The notes under the pieces are model-generated. The model saw only the letters and a list, made by a program, of their open reading frames with translations, was not told the origin of the DNA and made no database searches. Shown piece after piece: positions 1 through 9,078 of a stretch of 64,000 nucleotides of DNA. Origin of the DNA: Acidovorax sp. (GTDB lineage: Bacteria; Pseudomonadota; Gammaproteobacteria; Burkholderiales; Burkholderiaceae_C); NCBI RefSeq assembly GCF_027492855.1, contig NZ_JAPUDY010000061.1, forward strand, positions 1 through 64,000, given 5' to 3'. Made by a program: the position numbers and the translations under genes. The first letter of the stretch is position 1. Each line of letters starts with the position of its first letter.

Positions 1-698
1 CCACGCTGGACAGCAGCCACCGCGTGATGTCCGACAGCGGCAACGTCAAGGACGCGCCTGCCGACTACCTGCTCAAGGTGGACAACCCGATGGTTGTGCC
101 GGTCAACAAGAAGATCCGCATCATCACCACGGCCAATGACGTGATCCATGCCTTCATGGTGCCTGCCTTCGGCATCAAGCAGGATGCGATCCCCGGTTTT
201 GTGCGCGACACCTGGTTCCGTGCCGAGAAGATCGGCGACTACTACGGCCAGTGCGCCGAGTTGTGTGGCAAGGAACACGCCTACATGCCCATCCACGTGA
301 AGGTGGTGTCCGCCGAGGACTATTCCGCCTGGGTGGCTGACCAGAAGAAGAAGGCTGCCGCCAAGTTGGACGACCCCTCCAAGGTCTGGACACTGGACGA
401 CATCATGAAGCGTGGCGAGAAGGTCTATGCCGCCAACTGCGCGGCCTGCCACCAGGCCAACGGCAAGGGTGCAGGCCCGATCAAGCCACTGGACGGTTCG
501 GCCATCGTGGTCGATGCCGACCATGCCAAGCAGATCCAGGTTGTGCTCAAGGGCGCTGCCAATGGCGCGATGCCCGCATGGGCGCAACTGAGCGACACCG
601 ATATCGCTGCCGTGGTCACCTATACCAAGAACACCTGGTCCAACAAGACCGGTCAATTGGTGCAACCGGCTGAAATCGTGGCCCAGCGCGGCAAGTAA
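1..698 (+). CDS. coxB: cytochrome c oxidase subunit II, C-terminal part (5' end outside window)
   Basis: Frame is open from the left edge, so this is the 3' part of the gene. It encodes the periplasmic CuA domain followed by a fused cytochrome c domain. The CuA ligands are visible in VIHAFMVPAFG and in CAELCGKEHAYMPIH (Cys-x3-Cys-x3-His-x2-Met). The heme c motif CAACH lies about 45 residues downstream, and GAMPAW carries the probable axial Met. Subunit II accepts electrons from cytochrome c and passes them to subunit I. The fused cytochrome c tail marks a caa3-like arrangement. The ctaD gene follows after 30 bp, so co-transcription is likely. Confidence 0.95.
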   Translation, partial: TLDSSHRVMSDSGNVKDAPADYLLKVDNPMVVPVNKKIRIITTANDVIHAFMVPAFGIKQDAIPGFVRDTWFRAEKIGDYYGQCAELCGKEHAYMPIHVKVVSAEDYSAWVADQKKKAAAKLDDPSKVWTLDDIMKRGEKVYAANCAACHQANGKGAGPIKPLDGSAIVVDADHAKQIQVVLKGAANGAMPAWAQLSDTDIAAVVTYTKNTWSNKTGQLVQPAEIVAQRGK

Positions 699-728
699 TC
701 ATCGCCCCATCGTATTGAGGAATCCAAA

Positions 729-2360
729 ATGAGCGCAGTTCTCGACAACCATGGGCATGCTGGCGACCACGCACACGACGACCATGGCCACCACGGCCCC
801 ACCGGCTGGCGCCGCTGGGTGTACGCCACCAACCACAAGGACATCGGTACGCTGTACCTGCTGTTCGCCTTCACCATGCTCATGGTGGGCGGCGTCCTGG
901 CGCTGCTGATCCGCGCCGAGCTGTTCCAGCCCGGCCTGCAACTGGTCAACCCCGAGCTGTTCAACCAGCTCACCACCATGCACGGCCTGATCATGGTGTT
1001 CGGCGCCATCATGCCGGCCTTCGTGGGCTTTGCGAACTGGATGATCCCGCTGCAAATCGGCGCATCCGACATGGCCTTCGCACGCATGAACAACTTCAGC
1101 TTCTGGCTGATGATTCCTGCGGCCATCATGCTCGTGGCATCGTTCTTCATGCCCGGTGGCGCGCCTGCCGCAGGCTGGACGCTGTATGCGCCGCTGACGC
1201 TGCAGATGGGCCCCTCCATGGACGCCGGCATCTTCGCGATGCACATCCTGGGTGCTTCGTCCATCATGGGCTCGATCAACATCATCGTGACCATCCTGAA
1301 CATGCGCGCCCCCGGCATGACGCTGATGAAGATGCCCATGTTCGCCTGGACCTGGCTCATCACCGCGTACCTGCTGATCGCCGTGATGCCCGTGCTGGCT
1401 GGCGCCATCACCATGACGCTGACGGACCGCCACTTCGGCACCAGCTTCTTCAATCCCGCTGGCGGCGGTGACCCGGTGATGTACCAACACATCTTCTGGT
1501 TCTTCGGCCACCCCGAGGTGTACATCATGATCTTGCCGGCCTTCGGCATCATCAGCCAGATCGTGCCCGCGTTCTCCCGCAAGAAGCTGTTCGGCTATGC
1601 CTCCATGGTGTACGCCACCTCGTCTATCGCCATCTTGTCGTTCATCGTGTGGGCCCACCACATGTTCACGACCGGCATGCCCGTGACCGGCCAGCTGTTC
1701 TTCATGTACGCCACCATGCTGATCTCCGTGCCCACGGCCGTGAAGATCTTCAACTGGATCGCCACCATGTGGCGCGGCTCCATGACGTTTGAAACCCCCA
1801 TGCTGTTCGCAGTGGGCTTCATCTTCGTGTTCACGATGGGCGGCTTCACCGGCCTGATCCTGGCCATGGCGCCCATCGACATCCAGTTGCAAGACACCTA
1901 TTACGTGGTGGCCCACTTCCACTACGTGCTGGTGGCAGGTTCGCTGTTCTCCATGTTCGCGGGCGTGTACTACTGGCTGCCCAAGTGGACGGGCGTGATG
2001 TACTCCGAAACGCGTGGCCAGATCCACTTCTGGTCGTCGCTGATCTTCTTCAACATCACTTTCTTCCCGATGCACTTCCTGGGCCTGGCCGGCATGCCCC
2101 GCCGCTACGCTGACTACCCGATGCAGTTCGCTGACTTCAACGCGATCGCTTCGGTGGGCGCGCTGGGCTTTGGCTTGGCACAGGTGTACTTCTTCCTGGC
2201 TGTGGTTGTGCCCGCCATGCGTGGCAAGGGTGAAAAAGCCCCGCAAAAGCCCTGGGATGGCGCTGAGGGCCTGGAATGGGAAGTGCCTTCGCCCGCACCG
2301 TTCCACACCTTTGAGAACCCGCCCAAGCTGGACGCTACCGCTACCCGCGTGATTGGTTGA
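729..2360 (+). CDS. ctaD: cytochrome c oxidase subunit I
   Basis: 543-residue catalytic subunit of the aa3-type oxidase, which reduces oxygen at a heme a3-CuB centre and pumps protons. Family landmarks are plain: a His-rich N-terminal tail, [26 protein letters not shown] with a heme a ligand, the CuB/cross-link motif [23 protein letters not shown], and the heme-ligand region [14 protein letters not shown] purine-rich ribosome site (attgagga) precedes the ATG. The stop overlaps the start of the next small gene by one base, which indicates tight operon coupling. Confidence 0.98.
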   Translation: MSAVLDNHGHAGDHAHDDHGHHGPTGWRRWVYATNHKDIGTLYLLFAFTMLMVGGVLALLIRAELFQPGLQLVNPELFNQLTTMHGLIMVFGAIMPAFVGFANWMIPLQIGASDMAFARMNNFSFWLMIPAAIMLVASFFMPGGAPAAGWTLYAPLTLQMGPSMDAGIFAMHILGASSIMGSINIIVTILNMRAPGMTLMKMPMFAWTWLITAYLLIAVMPVLAGAITMTLTDRHFGTSFFNPAGGGDPVMYQHIFWFFGHPEVYIMILPAFGIISQIVPAFSRKKLFGYASMVYATSSIAILSFIVWAHHMFTTGMPVTGQLFFMYATMLISVPTAVKIFNWIATMWRGSMTFETPMLFAVGFIFVFTMGGFTGLILAMAPIDIQLQDTYYVVAHFHYVLVAGSLFSMFAGVYYWLPKWTGVMYSETRGQIHFWSSLIFFNITFFPMHFLGLAGMPRRYADYPMQFADFNAIASVGALGFGLAQVYFFLAVVVPAMRGKGEKAPQKPWDGAEGLEWEVPSPAPFHTFENPPKLDATATRVIG

Positions 2361-2482
2361 TGGCCATGTCCATGACCCCCGAGCAAAAGAAGAGCAACCT
2401 GCGGATGGCGCTGATCCTGGCGTCCATCGCGGTGGTGTTCTTTGTCGGGTTCATGGTCAAGGTGGTTTTCCTGTCTCGCTGA
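2360..2482 (+). CDS. cytochrome oxidase small assembly protein (40 aa)
   Basis: A 40-residue ORF starts on the last base of the ctaD stop codon and ends 13 bp before ctaG. It reads [20 protein letters not shown], then one hydrophobic helix and a short basic end (KVVFLSR). A one-helix protein between ctaD and ctaG is a regular feature of betaproteobacterial cox operons and is annotated there as a small assembly protein. Translation is probably coupled to ctaD. The exact function is not known from sequence. It could act as a membrane partner of CtaG or subunit I. Confidence 0.8.
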   Translation: MAMSMTPEQKKSNLRMALILASIAVVFFVGFMVKVVFLSR

Positions 2483-2495
2483 GCCCGCCACCGCC

Positions 2496-3122
2496 ATGAG
2501 CCTGTACCGCGAAAACGTCAAGATGGTCGGCAAGCTGGTCGTGATTGCGGCTGGTATGTTCGCCTTCGGCTATGCGCTGATCCCCATCTACAAGCACATC
2601 TGCGAGTTGACGGGCATCAACATCCTGTCGCTGTCCGAGCGGCAGGTGCCGGGCAACGGCGTGGCAGGCAAAGACGTGAAGGTGCCCGCGAACACGCAGG
2701 TGGACAAGACCCGCACCATCACGGTCGAGTTTGACGCGAATGCGCGTGGCCCGTGGGACTTCAAGCCCGCGCAGCGCTCGGTGCAGGTGCACCCTGGCGA
2801 GCTGACCACGGTGATGTACGAGTTCCAGAACGTGCAGAACCGCCGCATGGCTGCGCAGGCCATTCCAAGCTACGCGCCGCGCCAGGCAGCCGCCCACTTC
2901 AACAAGCTGGAGTGCTTCTGCTTCAACCAGTATGTGCTGGAGCCTGGCGAGAAGAAGGAATGGCCCGTGGCCTTCGTGATCGACCCGCGCTTGTCCAAGG
3001 ACGTAACGACCATCACGCTGTCCTATACATTTTTCGAGGTAGGGGGTAAGACCCCCGCAGCCCCCGAATCCACTGCGGCCGTTGTGCTGCCTTCCTCCGC
3101 CCAGCTGGGAGCCGGATCATGA
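2496..3122 (+). CDS. ctaG: cytochrome c oxidase assembly protein CtaG/Cox11 (copper delivery to CuB)
   Basis: 208 residues from MSLYRENVKMVGKL. There is one N-terminal membrane helix (about 12-30) and then a periplasmic immunoglobulin-like domain. The Cox11 copper-binding motif is intact (KLECFCFNQYVLEPGE), followed by FVIDPRL. Cox11/CtaG inserts copper into the CuB site of subunit I. An upstream in-frame start exists at 2442, but the ATG at 2496 gives the usual family N-terminus. The stop overlaps the next start (ATGA). Confidence 0.95.
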   Translation: MSLYRENVKMVGKLVVIAAGMFAFGYALIPIYKHICELTGINILSLSERQVPGNGVAGKDVKVPANTQVDKTRTITVEFDANARGPWDFKPAQRSVQVHPGELTTVMYEFQNVQNRRMAAQAIPSYAPRQAAAHFNKLECFCFNQYVLEPGEKKEWPVAFVIDPRLSKDVTTITLSYTFFEVGGKTPAAPESTAAVVLPSSAQLGAGS

Positions 3123-3349
3123 AAACCCCTGTGGAGCAGCAACCCGTGGCGGCGACGCCGCTGGAGCGCAAGGGCTCGCTGCTGCGCACTGTGCGTGCCG
3201 TGGCCTGGTCGCTGATCGGTTTGCGCAAGGGCAGCGAGTACCAGAAGGATGTCGAGAAAATCAACCCGCTGCACATCATCGCGGTGGGGTTGATGGCCGT
3301 GGTTCTCATCGTGGTCGGGTTGATCGCGGTGGTGAACTGGGTGGTCTGA
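3119..3349 (+). CDS. DUF2970 family membrane protein
   Basis: 76 residues, starting inside the ctaG stop codon. The N-terminal half is soluble with a conserved-looking LLRTVRAVAWSLIGLRKGSEYQKD segment, and one helix follows at the C-terminus (IIAVGLMAVVLIVVGLIAVV). This matches DUF2970, a small family often found inside betaproteobacterial cox operons between ctaG and ctaE. Its role in oxidase assembly is inferred only from position. Confidence 0.85.
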   Translation: MKTPVEQQPVAATPLERKGSLLRTVRAVAWSLIGLRKGSEYQKDVEKINPLHIIAVGLMAVVLIVVGLIAVVNWVV

Positions 3350-3425
3350 GCCGGTATGAATGGGTCGTTGGAACCGTATCGACAACAAAGCTGAAAAACA
3401 AAGATTTTGAGAGTCAGGAGCTGAA

Positions 3426-4307
3426 ATGAGTGCATCAACCCACGGCGGAACCCCGTACTACTATGTGCCTGCCGAGTCGCGTCACCCGGTGATGGCGGCC
3501 ATTGGTCTGTTCTTTGTCATCCTTGGCGCAGGCCAGTGGATCAATGGGCATGACTGGGGCAAGTATTCCCTGGCCCTGGGCCTGGTGTGGTGGTTGTTCA
3601 CGCTGTACCAGTGGTTCGGTGATGCCATCCGCGAGAGCCAGGGCGGCCTGTACGGCCACAAGATCGACCTCTCATACCGTTGGAGCATGAGCTGGTTCAT
3701 CTTCTCGGAGGTGATGTTCTTCGGCGCGTTCTTCACAGCCCTGTGGTGGGCACGCGCGCACTCGGTGCCTGCGCTGGGCAGCCTGGACAACGCACTGCTC
3801 TGGCCCGATTTCAAGGCCGTCTGGCCCAGCATCGCTGCCGGCGCCACGGCTTCGCCCGCAGGCATCGTGGAGCCCTTCCAGACCGTGGGCCCCTTCTGGC
3901 TGCCCACCATCAACACGGCGCTGCTGCTGACCTCGGGCGTGACGCTGACCATCGCCCACCATGCACTGCGCGAAAACCATCGCGGCAAGACTATTGCCTT
4001 CATGTGGGCCACGGTGCTGCTGGGCTTCGTCTTCCTGCTGGTACAGGGCTATGAGTACTATCACCTCTACACCGACCTGAACCTCAAGCTCAACTCGGGC
4101 GTGTTTGGCTCCACCTTCTTCATGCTGACGGGCTTCCACGGCTTCCACGTGTTCCTGGGCATGCTGATGCTGCTGGTGATCACGCTGCGCCTGCAAAAAG
4201 GCCATTTCACGGCCGACAAGCATTTCGGCTTCGAAGGCGCCGCCTGGTACTGGCACTTCGTGGACGTGGTGTGGCTGGGCCTGTACGTGCTGGTTTACTG
4301 GATGTAA
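3426..4307 (+). CDS. ctaE: cytochrome c oxidase subunit III
   Basis: 293 residues with seven hydrophobic segments. Subunit III hallmarks include PYYYVPAESRHPV near the N-terminus, SWFIFSEVMFFGAFF, the GFHGFHVFLGMLML loop, and a C-terminal FEGAAWYWHFVDVVWLGLYVLVYW. It stabilises the catalytic core. A strong ribosome site (caggagctga) precedes the ATG. The gene ends the first oxidase transcription unit, followed directly by an intrinsic terminator. Confidence 0.97.
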   Translation: MSASTHGGTPYYYVPAESRHPVMAAIGLFFVILGAGQWINGHDWGKYSLALGLVWWLFTLYQWFGDAIRESQGGLYGHKIDLSYRWSMSWFIFSEVMFFGAFFTALWWARAHSVPALGSLDNALLWPDFKAVWPSIAAGATASPAGIVEPFQTVGPFWLPTINTALLLTSGVTLTIAHHALRENHRGKTIAFMWATVLLGFVFLLVQGYEYYHLYTDLNLKLNSGVFGSTFFMLTGFHGFHVFLGMLMLLVITLRLQKGHFTADKHFGFEGAAWYWHFVDVVWLGLYVLVYWM

Positions 4308-4325
4308 GCAGGGCACGGCACCATG

Positions 4326-4353
4326 AAAAAAGCGCCGCGAGGCGCTTTTTTTG
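4326..4353 (+). terminator. intrinsic terminator after ctaE, probably bidirectional
   Basis: A perfect stem (aaaaaagcgcc / ggcgctttttt) with a gcga loop is followed by a T run. It lies between the convergent ctaE and DUF2909 genes. The A run on the left arm lets it work for both strands. Confidence 0.9.
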
Positions 4354-4377
4354 TTGGGCGGTACGGCGTAAGAGGGT

Positions 4378-4602
4378 TCAGCGGGATGTTGCAGGCAGTC
4401 CGGTCGGCTGGATGTAGCCCAGTTGCCAGGCGATCAAAATACACAGGAACAGCACGATGGAAAGCCCCACCCGCACGGCCAGCGCTTTGGCCATGTGGTT
4501 GCCTTTGCCTTTGTCGTCACGGCCATTGCGCATCATGAAGAACAGGGCCGACGCCAGACTGGCCAAAATGGCGATGAACGCCAGCACTACGAGGTATTTC
4601 AT
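4378..4602 (-). CDS. twin transmembrane protein, DUF2909 family
   Basis: 74 residues from MKYLVVLAFIAILASLASAL. There are two membrane helices (about 3-22 and 46-64) separated by a charged loop, RNGRDDKGKGNH. Size, two-helix layout and the MKYLVVLAF opening match the DUF2909 family commonly located beside SURF1 in Comamonadaceae. An in-frame ATG nine bases upstream (4611) is an alternative. Function is unknown; location suggests a part in oxidase biogenesis. Confidence 0.8.
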   Translation of the reverse strand: MKYLVVLAFIAILASLASALFFMMRNGRDDKGKGNHMAKALAVRVGLSIVLFLCILIAWQLGYIQPTGLPATSR

Positions 4603-4617
4603 GGAGCACATTATCCC

Positions 4618-5397
4618 GTGACCACTTTCCGCCGTCCTGTGGGCCTGCGCTTCTGGCTGATCACGCTGGCGACCGTGGCGGGCATGCTGGTCACGGCGTC
4701 GCTCGGGCGTTGGCAACTGTCGCGCGCCGCGGAAAAAGAGACCTTGCAGGCCACGCTGGATGCACGCGGCCAGATGCCTGCTATGGATGGCCGTGCGCTG
4801 CTGTCCCTGGCCGCAGGCCCTGCAGACGAAGCCCAGGCCCAGGTGCACCGCCAAGTGGTTCTGGAAGGCCGCTGGTTGCCAGAGCACACGGTCTACCTCG
4901 ACAACCGCCAGATGCAGGGACGGCCTGGTTTTTTTGTGTTGACGCCCTTGCAATTGAACGGCACCAGCCCCGGTGTGGTGCTGGTGCAGCGCGGCTGGGC
5001 GCCACGCAATTTTCAGGACCGCACGCAACTGCCCCAGGTGCAGACGCCGCAGGACGCCGTGGTGCGGGTGCAGGGCCGTGTGGCGGCCGCGCCGTCACGC
5101 CTGTACGAGTTTGAGCGGGGCGATAGTGCCGAGGGGTCTTCCCGCATCCGGCAAAATCTCGACCTGGCCGCGTTTCGCACCGAAACCGGCCTGGCGCTCG
5201 CCCCTCTCACGGTGCTGCAGACGGGCGAAGCTGGCGAAGGCCTGCAACGCGATTGGCCCGTGGTGGGCGCAGGCGTCGATAAACACTACGGTTACGCATT
5301 TCAATGGTTCGGGCTCTGTGGCCTGATGGCAATTCTTTATGTCTGGTTCCAAATCGTCCGACGGTTCATTCGCCCGCGCAGCCAGCCTGCCGCCTGA
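4618..5397 (+). CDS. SURF1 family cytochrome oxidase biogenesis protein
   Basis: 259 residues with the SURF1 plan: an N-terminal helix (FWLITLATVAGMLVTASL), the signature GRWQLSRAAEKE, a periplasmic domain with VYLDNRQMQGRPGFFVLTPL and VLVQRGWAPRNFQDR, and a C-terminal helix preceded by HYGYAFQWFGLCGL. Surf1 helps insert heme a into subunit I. A GTG at 4618 is chosen because the longer ORF prefix is antisense to the DUF2909 gene. The 3' end overlaps the next ORF by 59 bases. Confidence 0.92.
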   Translation: MTTFRRPVGLRFWLITLATVAGMLVTASLGRWQLSRAAEKETLQATLDARGQMPAMDGRALLSLAAGPADEAQAQVHRQVVLEGRWLPEHTVYLDNRQMQGRPGFFVLTPLQLNGTSPGVVLVQRGWAPRNFQDRTQLPQVQTPQDAVVRVQGRVAAAPSRLYEFERGDSAEGSSRIRQNLDLAAFRTETGLALAPLTVLQTGEAGEGLQRDWPVVGAGVDKHYGYAFQWFGLCGLMAILYVWFQIVRRFIRPRSQPAA

Positions 5398-6094
5398 CTC
5401 GCAGGCCCGTGCCCATGCCGAGCACCCGCTCGGGCTGACCGTGCACACGCTGCCCGAAGCGGGCGACGCCGTGGCCACCGCTCAGCGCGCACGCCATGGC
5501 CGCTGGAAGATGCTGGGCGTGCTGATGATCTGTGCGGCGCCGGTCATTGCCTCGTATTTCACCTACTACGTGATCCGGCCCGAAGGCCGCCGCAACCATG
5601 GGGAGCTGATCGACCCCCAGCGCACCGCGCCCGCGCTCACGGCCACCACGCTGGGTGGTGCCCCGGTGCCCCTGGAATCGCTCAAGGGCCAATGGCTGCT
5701 GGTGAGCGTGGCGGGCGGCGATTGTGATGCGGCCTGCCAGAAGCACCTGTACCTGCAGCGCCAGTTGCGCGAAAGCCTGGGCAAGGAGAAAGACCGTGTG
5801 GACTGGGTCTGGCTGGTCAACGACAACGCTCCGGTGGCCGATGCACTGGCGCCCGCGCTGCAAAAAGCCACGGTGCTGCGCGTGGATGGCGCTGCGCTCA
5901 ATGCCTGGCTGGCACCTGCTGCAGGCCAGCAGTTGGCCGACCACCTGTATGTGGTGGACCCCATGGGCAACTGGATGATGCGTTTTCCTGCCGGCATGGA
6001 TGCTAGCGGGGCCGCCAAAGCCAAGCGCGACCTGGAGCGCCTGCTGCGCGCGTCCTCGTCGTGGGATGAGGCGGGGCGGCCCGCCAAGCCATGA
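5339..6094 (+). CDS. membrane-anchored SCO-like thioredoxin-fold protein
   Basis: 251 residues with a cytoplasmic N-terminus, one helix at about 58-76 (MLGVLMICAAPVIASYFTYY), then a periplasmic thioredoxin-like domain. It keeps a CxxxC pair (C129, C133 in GGDCDAACQK) and a downstream His (H202 in LADHLYVVDPMG). These occupy the same relative positions as the SCO copper ligands C76, C80 and H165 of the sco1 product at 8183. It is thus probably a second copper or thiol-handling assembly factor rather than an oxidase subunit. The start overlaps SURF1, and the stop overlaps ctaA. A later start cannot be excluded. Confidence 0.8.
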   Translation: MSGSKSSDGSFARAASLPPDSQARAHAEHPLGLTVHTLPEAGDAVATAQRARHGRWKMLGVLMICAAPVIASYFTYYVIRPEGRRNHGELIDPQRTAPALTATTLGGAPVPLESLKGQWLLVSVAGGDCDAACQKHLYLQRQLRESLGKEKDRVDWVWLVNDNAPVADALAPALQKATVLRVDGAALNAWLAPAAGQQLADHLYVVDPMGNWMMRFPAGMDASGAAKAKRDLERLLRASSSWDEAGRPAKP

Positions 6095-7278
6095 GCATGA
6101 GCGATACGCAGCCGCTTTACGACCTGGCGCCCGTGCTGGAGCTCATGCTCCTGGGCCTGGTGATTGCGTTGGGCCCGCTGACCTGGGTGTGGGTGCGCAA
6201 CCGCCGCAGTTCGTCCATGCGGCGCCTGCAGGCACTCACGGTGCTGACCCTGTTCCTGACCTTTGACCTGGTGCTGTTCGGCGCTTTTACCCGGCTCACG
6301 GATTCGGGCCTGGGCTGCCCCGACTGGCCTGGCTGCTACGGCAGCGCCAGCCCGGTGGGCGCGCGGGCAGAAATTGCGGCGGCGCAAGAGGCCATGCCCA
6401 CCGGCCCGGTCACGCACGGCAAGGCCTGGGTCGAGATGATCCACCGCTACCTGGCCACGGGCGTGGGCGTGCTCATCATCGTGATCACGGTGTCGTCCTG
6501 GGTGCAACAGCGCCGAGCCCTGCGGGGCGCTGCCGAGGCGCCGCCCCTGAGCCCCTGGTGGCCCACGGTGACGCTGCTGTGGGTGTGCCTGCAAGGGGCG
6601 TTTGGCGCGCTCACCGTGACGATGAAGCTGTTTCCCGCCATCGTCACCTTGCATTTAATTGGCGGACTCGTGCTGCTGGCGCTGTTGTGCGTGCAGGCGG
6701 TGCGCCATGCGCATGCGGCACAAGGCCGCTCGTCCACGGTGATTTCGTCCGCCTTGCGCTGGGGCGTGGTTCTGACGGGGCTGCTGCTGGCGCTGCAGGT
6801 GGTGTTGGGTGGCTGGGTCAGCACCAACTACGCCGTGCTGGCCTGCACCACCTTCCCTACCTGCCAGGGCAGTTGGTGGCCTGCCATGGACTTTGCCCAG
6901 GGGTTTCAGGTCTGGCGCAAGCTGGGCATGCTGCAGGACGGCAGCCACATCAGTTTTGCAGGCCTCACAGCCATCCATTACGTGCACCGCCTGATGGCCT
7001 ATGTGGTGCTGGCGGCGCTGGGCTGGCTGGCCTGGCGCTTGCACCGTAGCGGCGCGCTGCCCGCACAGGCGCGGTGGCTGGCGGGCCTGTCAGCTTTGCA
7101 ATTGGTCACAGGGCTATCGAACGTGGTGCTGGACTGGCCCTTGGTGGCCGCCGTGTTGCACACCGGCGGTGCTGCGGCCCTGGTGGTGGTATTGACCTGG
7201 GCCCTGGTGTCCAGCCGCGCGGCGCCCGCGCGCCAAGAGTTTTCTGCGCCATCGGGCGCATCGAGAGTATCTGCATGA
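6091..7278 (+). CDS. ctaA: heme A synthase (COX15/CtaA)
   Basis: 395 residues with about eight membrane helices. The family motif [21 protein letters not shown] is present, followed by [11 protein letters not shown] and a second half with [10 protein letters not shown] and [14 protein letters not shown], giving the repeated heme-ligand histidines. It oxidises the C8 methyl of heme O to a formyl group to make heme A. The gene overlaps its upstream neighbour by four bases and ctaB by four bases, so the unit is translationally coupled. Confidence 0.96.
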   Translation: MSMSDTQPLYDLAPVLELMLLGLVIALGPLTWVWVRNRRSSSMRRLQALTVLTLFLTFDLVLFGAFTRLTDSGLGCPDWPGCYGSASPVGARAEIAAAQEAMPTGPVTHGKAWVEMIHRYLATGVGVLIIVITVSSWVQQRRALRGAAEAPPLSPWWPTVTLLWVCLQGAFGALTVTMKLFPAIVTLHLIGGLVLLALLCVQAVRHAHAAQGRSSTVISSALRWGVVLTGLLLALQVVLGGWVSTNYAVLACTTFPTCQGSWWPAMDFAQGFQVWRKLGMLQDGSHISFAGLTAIHYVHRLMAYVVLAALGWLAWRLHRSGALPAQARWLAGLSALQLVTGLSNVVLDWPLVAAVLHTGGAAALVVVLTWALVSSRAAPARQEFSAPSGASRVSA

Positions 7279-8177
7279 GTGTTGCTCCCCCCGCCGTTGC
7301 CGTTGCGCCATCGCGCCTGCGGCAGTTCTATGCGCTGACCAAGCCCCGCGTGGTGCAGCTCATCGTTTTTTGTGCCCTGATCGGCATGGTGCTGGCCGTG
7401 CCCGGCCTGCCCAGCGCAGCACAACTCGGGCTGATGGCGCTGGCCTGCCTGGGCGTGTGGCTGGTGGCTGGCGCGGCAGCCGCCTTCAACTGCATCGTGG
7501 AGCAGGGCATTGACGCCAAGATGAAGCGCACGGCCTGGCGCCCCACGGCCAAGGGCGAGCTGTCCAATGCGCAGACGCTGCTGTTCTCGGCCGTGTTGTG
7601 CGGCGCGGGCTCGGCCCTGCTGTACTTTTGGGTGAACCCGCTGACCATGTGGCTTACCTTTGCCACTTTCGTGGGTTATGCGGTGGTCTATACCGTGATC
7701 TTGAAGCCGCTGACGCCGCAGAACATCGTGATCGGCGGCGCATCGGGCGCCATGCCGCCGGTGCTGGGCTGGGCAGCCATGACGAACGATGTGGGCCCCG
7801 AGGCGCTCATTCTGTTCCTCATCATCTTTCTGTGGACGCCGCCGCACTTCTGGGCGCTGGCGCTGTACCGGGTGGAGGACTACCGCAAATCCGGCCTGCC
7901 CATGCTGCCGGTGACACACGGCAACGAGTTCACGCGGCTGCAGGTGTTTTTGTACACCCTGATCCTGTTCGCGGGCTGCCTGATGCCCTTCATCTACGGC
8001 ATGAGCTCGTGGATCTACCTGGCGGCCGCCGTGCTGCTCTCTGCGGGCTTCTGCGGCTACGGCTTTGCGCTGTGGCGCAATTATTCGGATGCGCTGGCGC
8101 GCAAGACCTTCCGCTTTTCCCTCATCCACCTGAGCGTGCTTTTTGCCGCCCTGCTGGTGGATCACTACGTGCTGTAA
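7275..8177 (+). CDS. ctaB: protoheme IX farnesyltransferase (heme O synthase)
   Basis: 300 residues from the ATG that overlaps the ctaA stop; the frame extends upstream, but that part overlaps ctaA. UbiA-type prenyltransferase. It shows the opening [14 protein letters not shown], a first Asp/Asn-rich motif replaced by [19 protein letters not shown], the loop [17 protein letters not shown], and [20 protein letters not shown]. It transfers farnesyl to heme B to make heme O, the CtaA substrate. Confidence 0.97.
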   Translation: MSVAPPAVAVAPSRLRQFYALTKPRVVQLIVFCALIGMVLAVPGLPSAAQLGLMALACLGVWLVAGAAAAFNCIVEQGIDAKMKRTAWRPTAKGELSNAQTLLFSAVLCGAGSALLYFWVNPLTMWLTFATFVGYAVVYTVILKPLTPQNIVIGGASGAMPPVLGWAAMTNDVGPEALILFLIIFLWTPPHFWALALYRVEDYRKSGLPMLPVTHGNEFTRLQVFLYTLILFAGCLMPFIYGMSSWIYLAAAVLLSAGFCGYGFALWRNYSDALARKTFRFSLIHLSVLFAALLVDHYVL

Positions 8178-8182
8178 ACACC

Positions 8183-8794
8183 ATGTTCAAACGAAATGCT
8201 ATCAAAATAATAGCTATTAGCGCTTTATCTATAAGCGCTGCTGGCCTTTTTAGTGCATGTTCTGAAAAGAAGACCGAGTTTCGCGGCGTGGACGTCACCG
8301 GGGCGGACTACGCCCGCGACATCCCCCTGACCGACCACAACGGCCAGGCGCGCCATCTCACGGACTTTGCGGGCAAGGTGGTGGTGGTGTTCTTTGGCTA
8401 CACACAGTGCCCGGACGTGTGCCCAACATCCATGCAGGAGCTGGCCGAGGTCAAGCAAATGCTGGGCAAGGACGGCGACCGCCTGCAAGGCATCTTCGTC
8501 ACCGTGGACCCCGAGCGCGACACGCCTGAAGTGCTCAAGGCCTACATGGCCAATTTCGATCCCAGCTTTCTGGCGCTCAGCGGCACGCCCCAGCAGCTCG
8601 CGGCCGTTGCCAAGGACTTCAAGATCTATTTCAAGAAGGTCGATGGCAAGACGCCTACCAGCTACACCATGGACCATTCGGCCGGCAGCTACGTGTACGA
8701 CACGGCGGGGCGCCTGCGCGTTTACACCCGCTACGGCAGCGGCGCGCAGGCCCTGGGCGCTGACGTCAAGGCGCTGCTCGGCGAAGCGGGCTGA
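8183..8794 (+). CDS. SCO1/SenC copper chaperone lipoprotein
   Basis: 203 residues. A signal sequence leads to a lipobox-like LFSAC (Cys 26). The SCO domain has CPDVC (C76, C80) and H165 in TMDHSAGSY, the three copper ligands, plus VTVDPERDTP. It metallates the CuA site of subunit II. Residues 5-23 of the signal peptide are encoded entirely by the dispersed double-hairpin repeat (8195-8251), which explains the low-GC codons there. It starts six bases after ctaB and ends the oxidase block. Confidence 0.95.
   Translation: MFKRNAIKIIAISALSISAAGLFSACSEKKTEFRGVDVTGADYARDIPLTDHNGQARHLTDFAGKVVVVFFGYTQCPDVCPTSMQELAEVKQMLGKDGDRLQGIFVTVDPERDTPEVLKAYMANFDPSFLALSGTPQQLAAVAKDFKIYFKKVDGKTPTSYTMDHSAGSYVYDTAGRLRVYTRYGSGAQALGADVKALLGEAG
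8195..8251 (+). repeat. double-hairpin repeat copy A, in sco1 signal peptide
   Basis: Copy of the dispersed element: palindrome 1 (tgctat-caaaata-atagct), then palindrome 2 (agcgctt-tatct-ataagcgct), then ggcc and a T run. It lies in frame within sco1 residues 5-23. Confidence 0.85.
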
Positions 8795-9078
8795 GCCCAG
8801 GGCGCCTGGGCGCTTGCCTGTGCAGGCAGGCGCGCCACAGCGCTTGTCGCGGATTTGCCGCATGCAGAGGCGCAAGAATGCGATGCGCGTCACATTGGCC
8901 GCAAGTCGCCAGTGCTTGTCAGGTTTTCTTCACGGCGATTCTGGTCTGATCATCGGGATTGGTTTCAGCCGTCCGACCCGGAGCTTTGGGCAGATGGCTT
9001 GCCCATGCGCTGGGTGCGGCATTCGCAAGCGGCTCCCGCGCCCGATCATCTCCCGCTCCGCGAAAGGCCCGCGCTTTC

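Noticed and set aside
699-2306. Long minus-strand open frame opposite ctaD, rich in His/Gly
   Set aside because: Antisense of a highly conserved oxidase gene with no family match; a GC-rich codon artefact.
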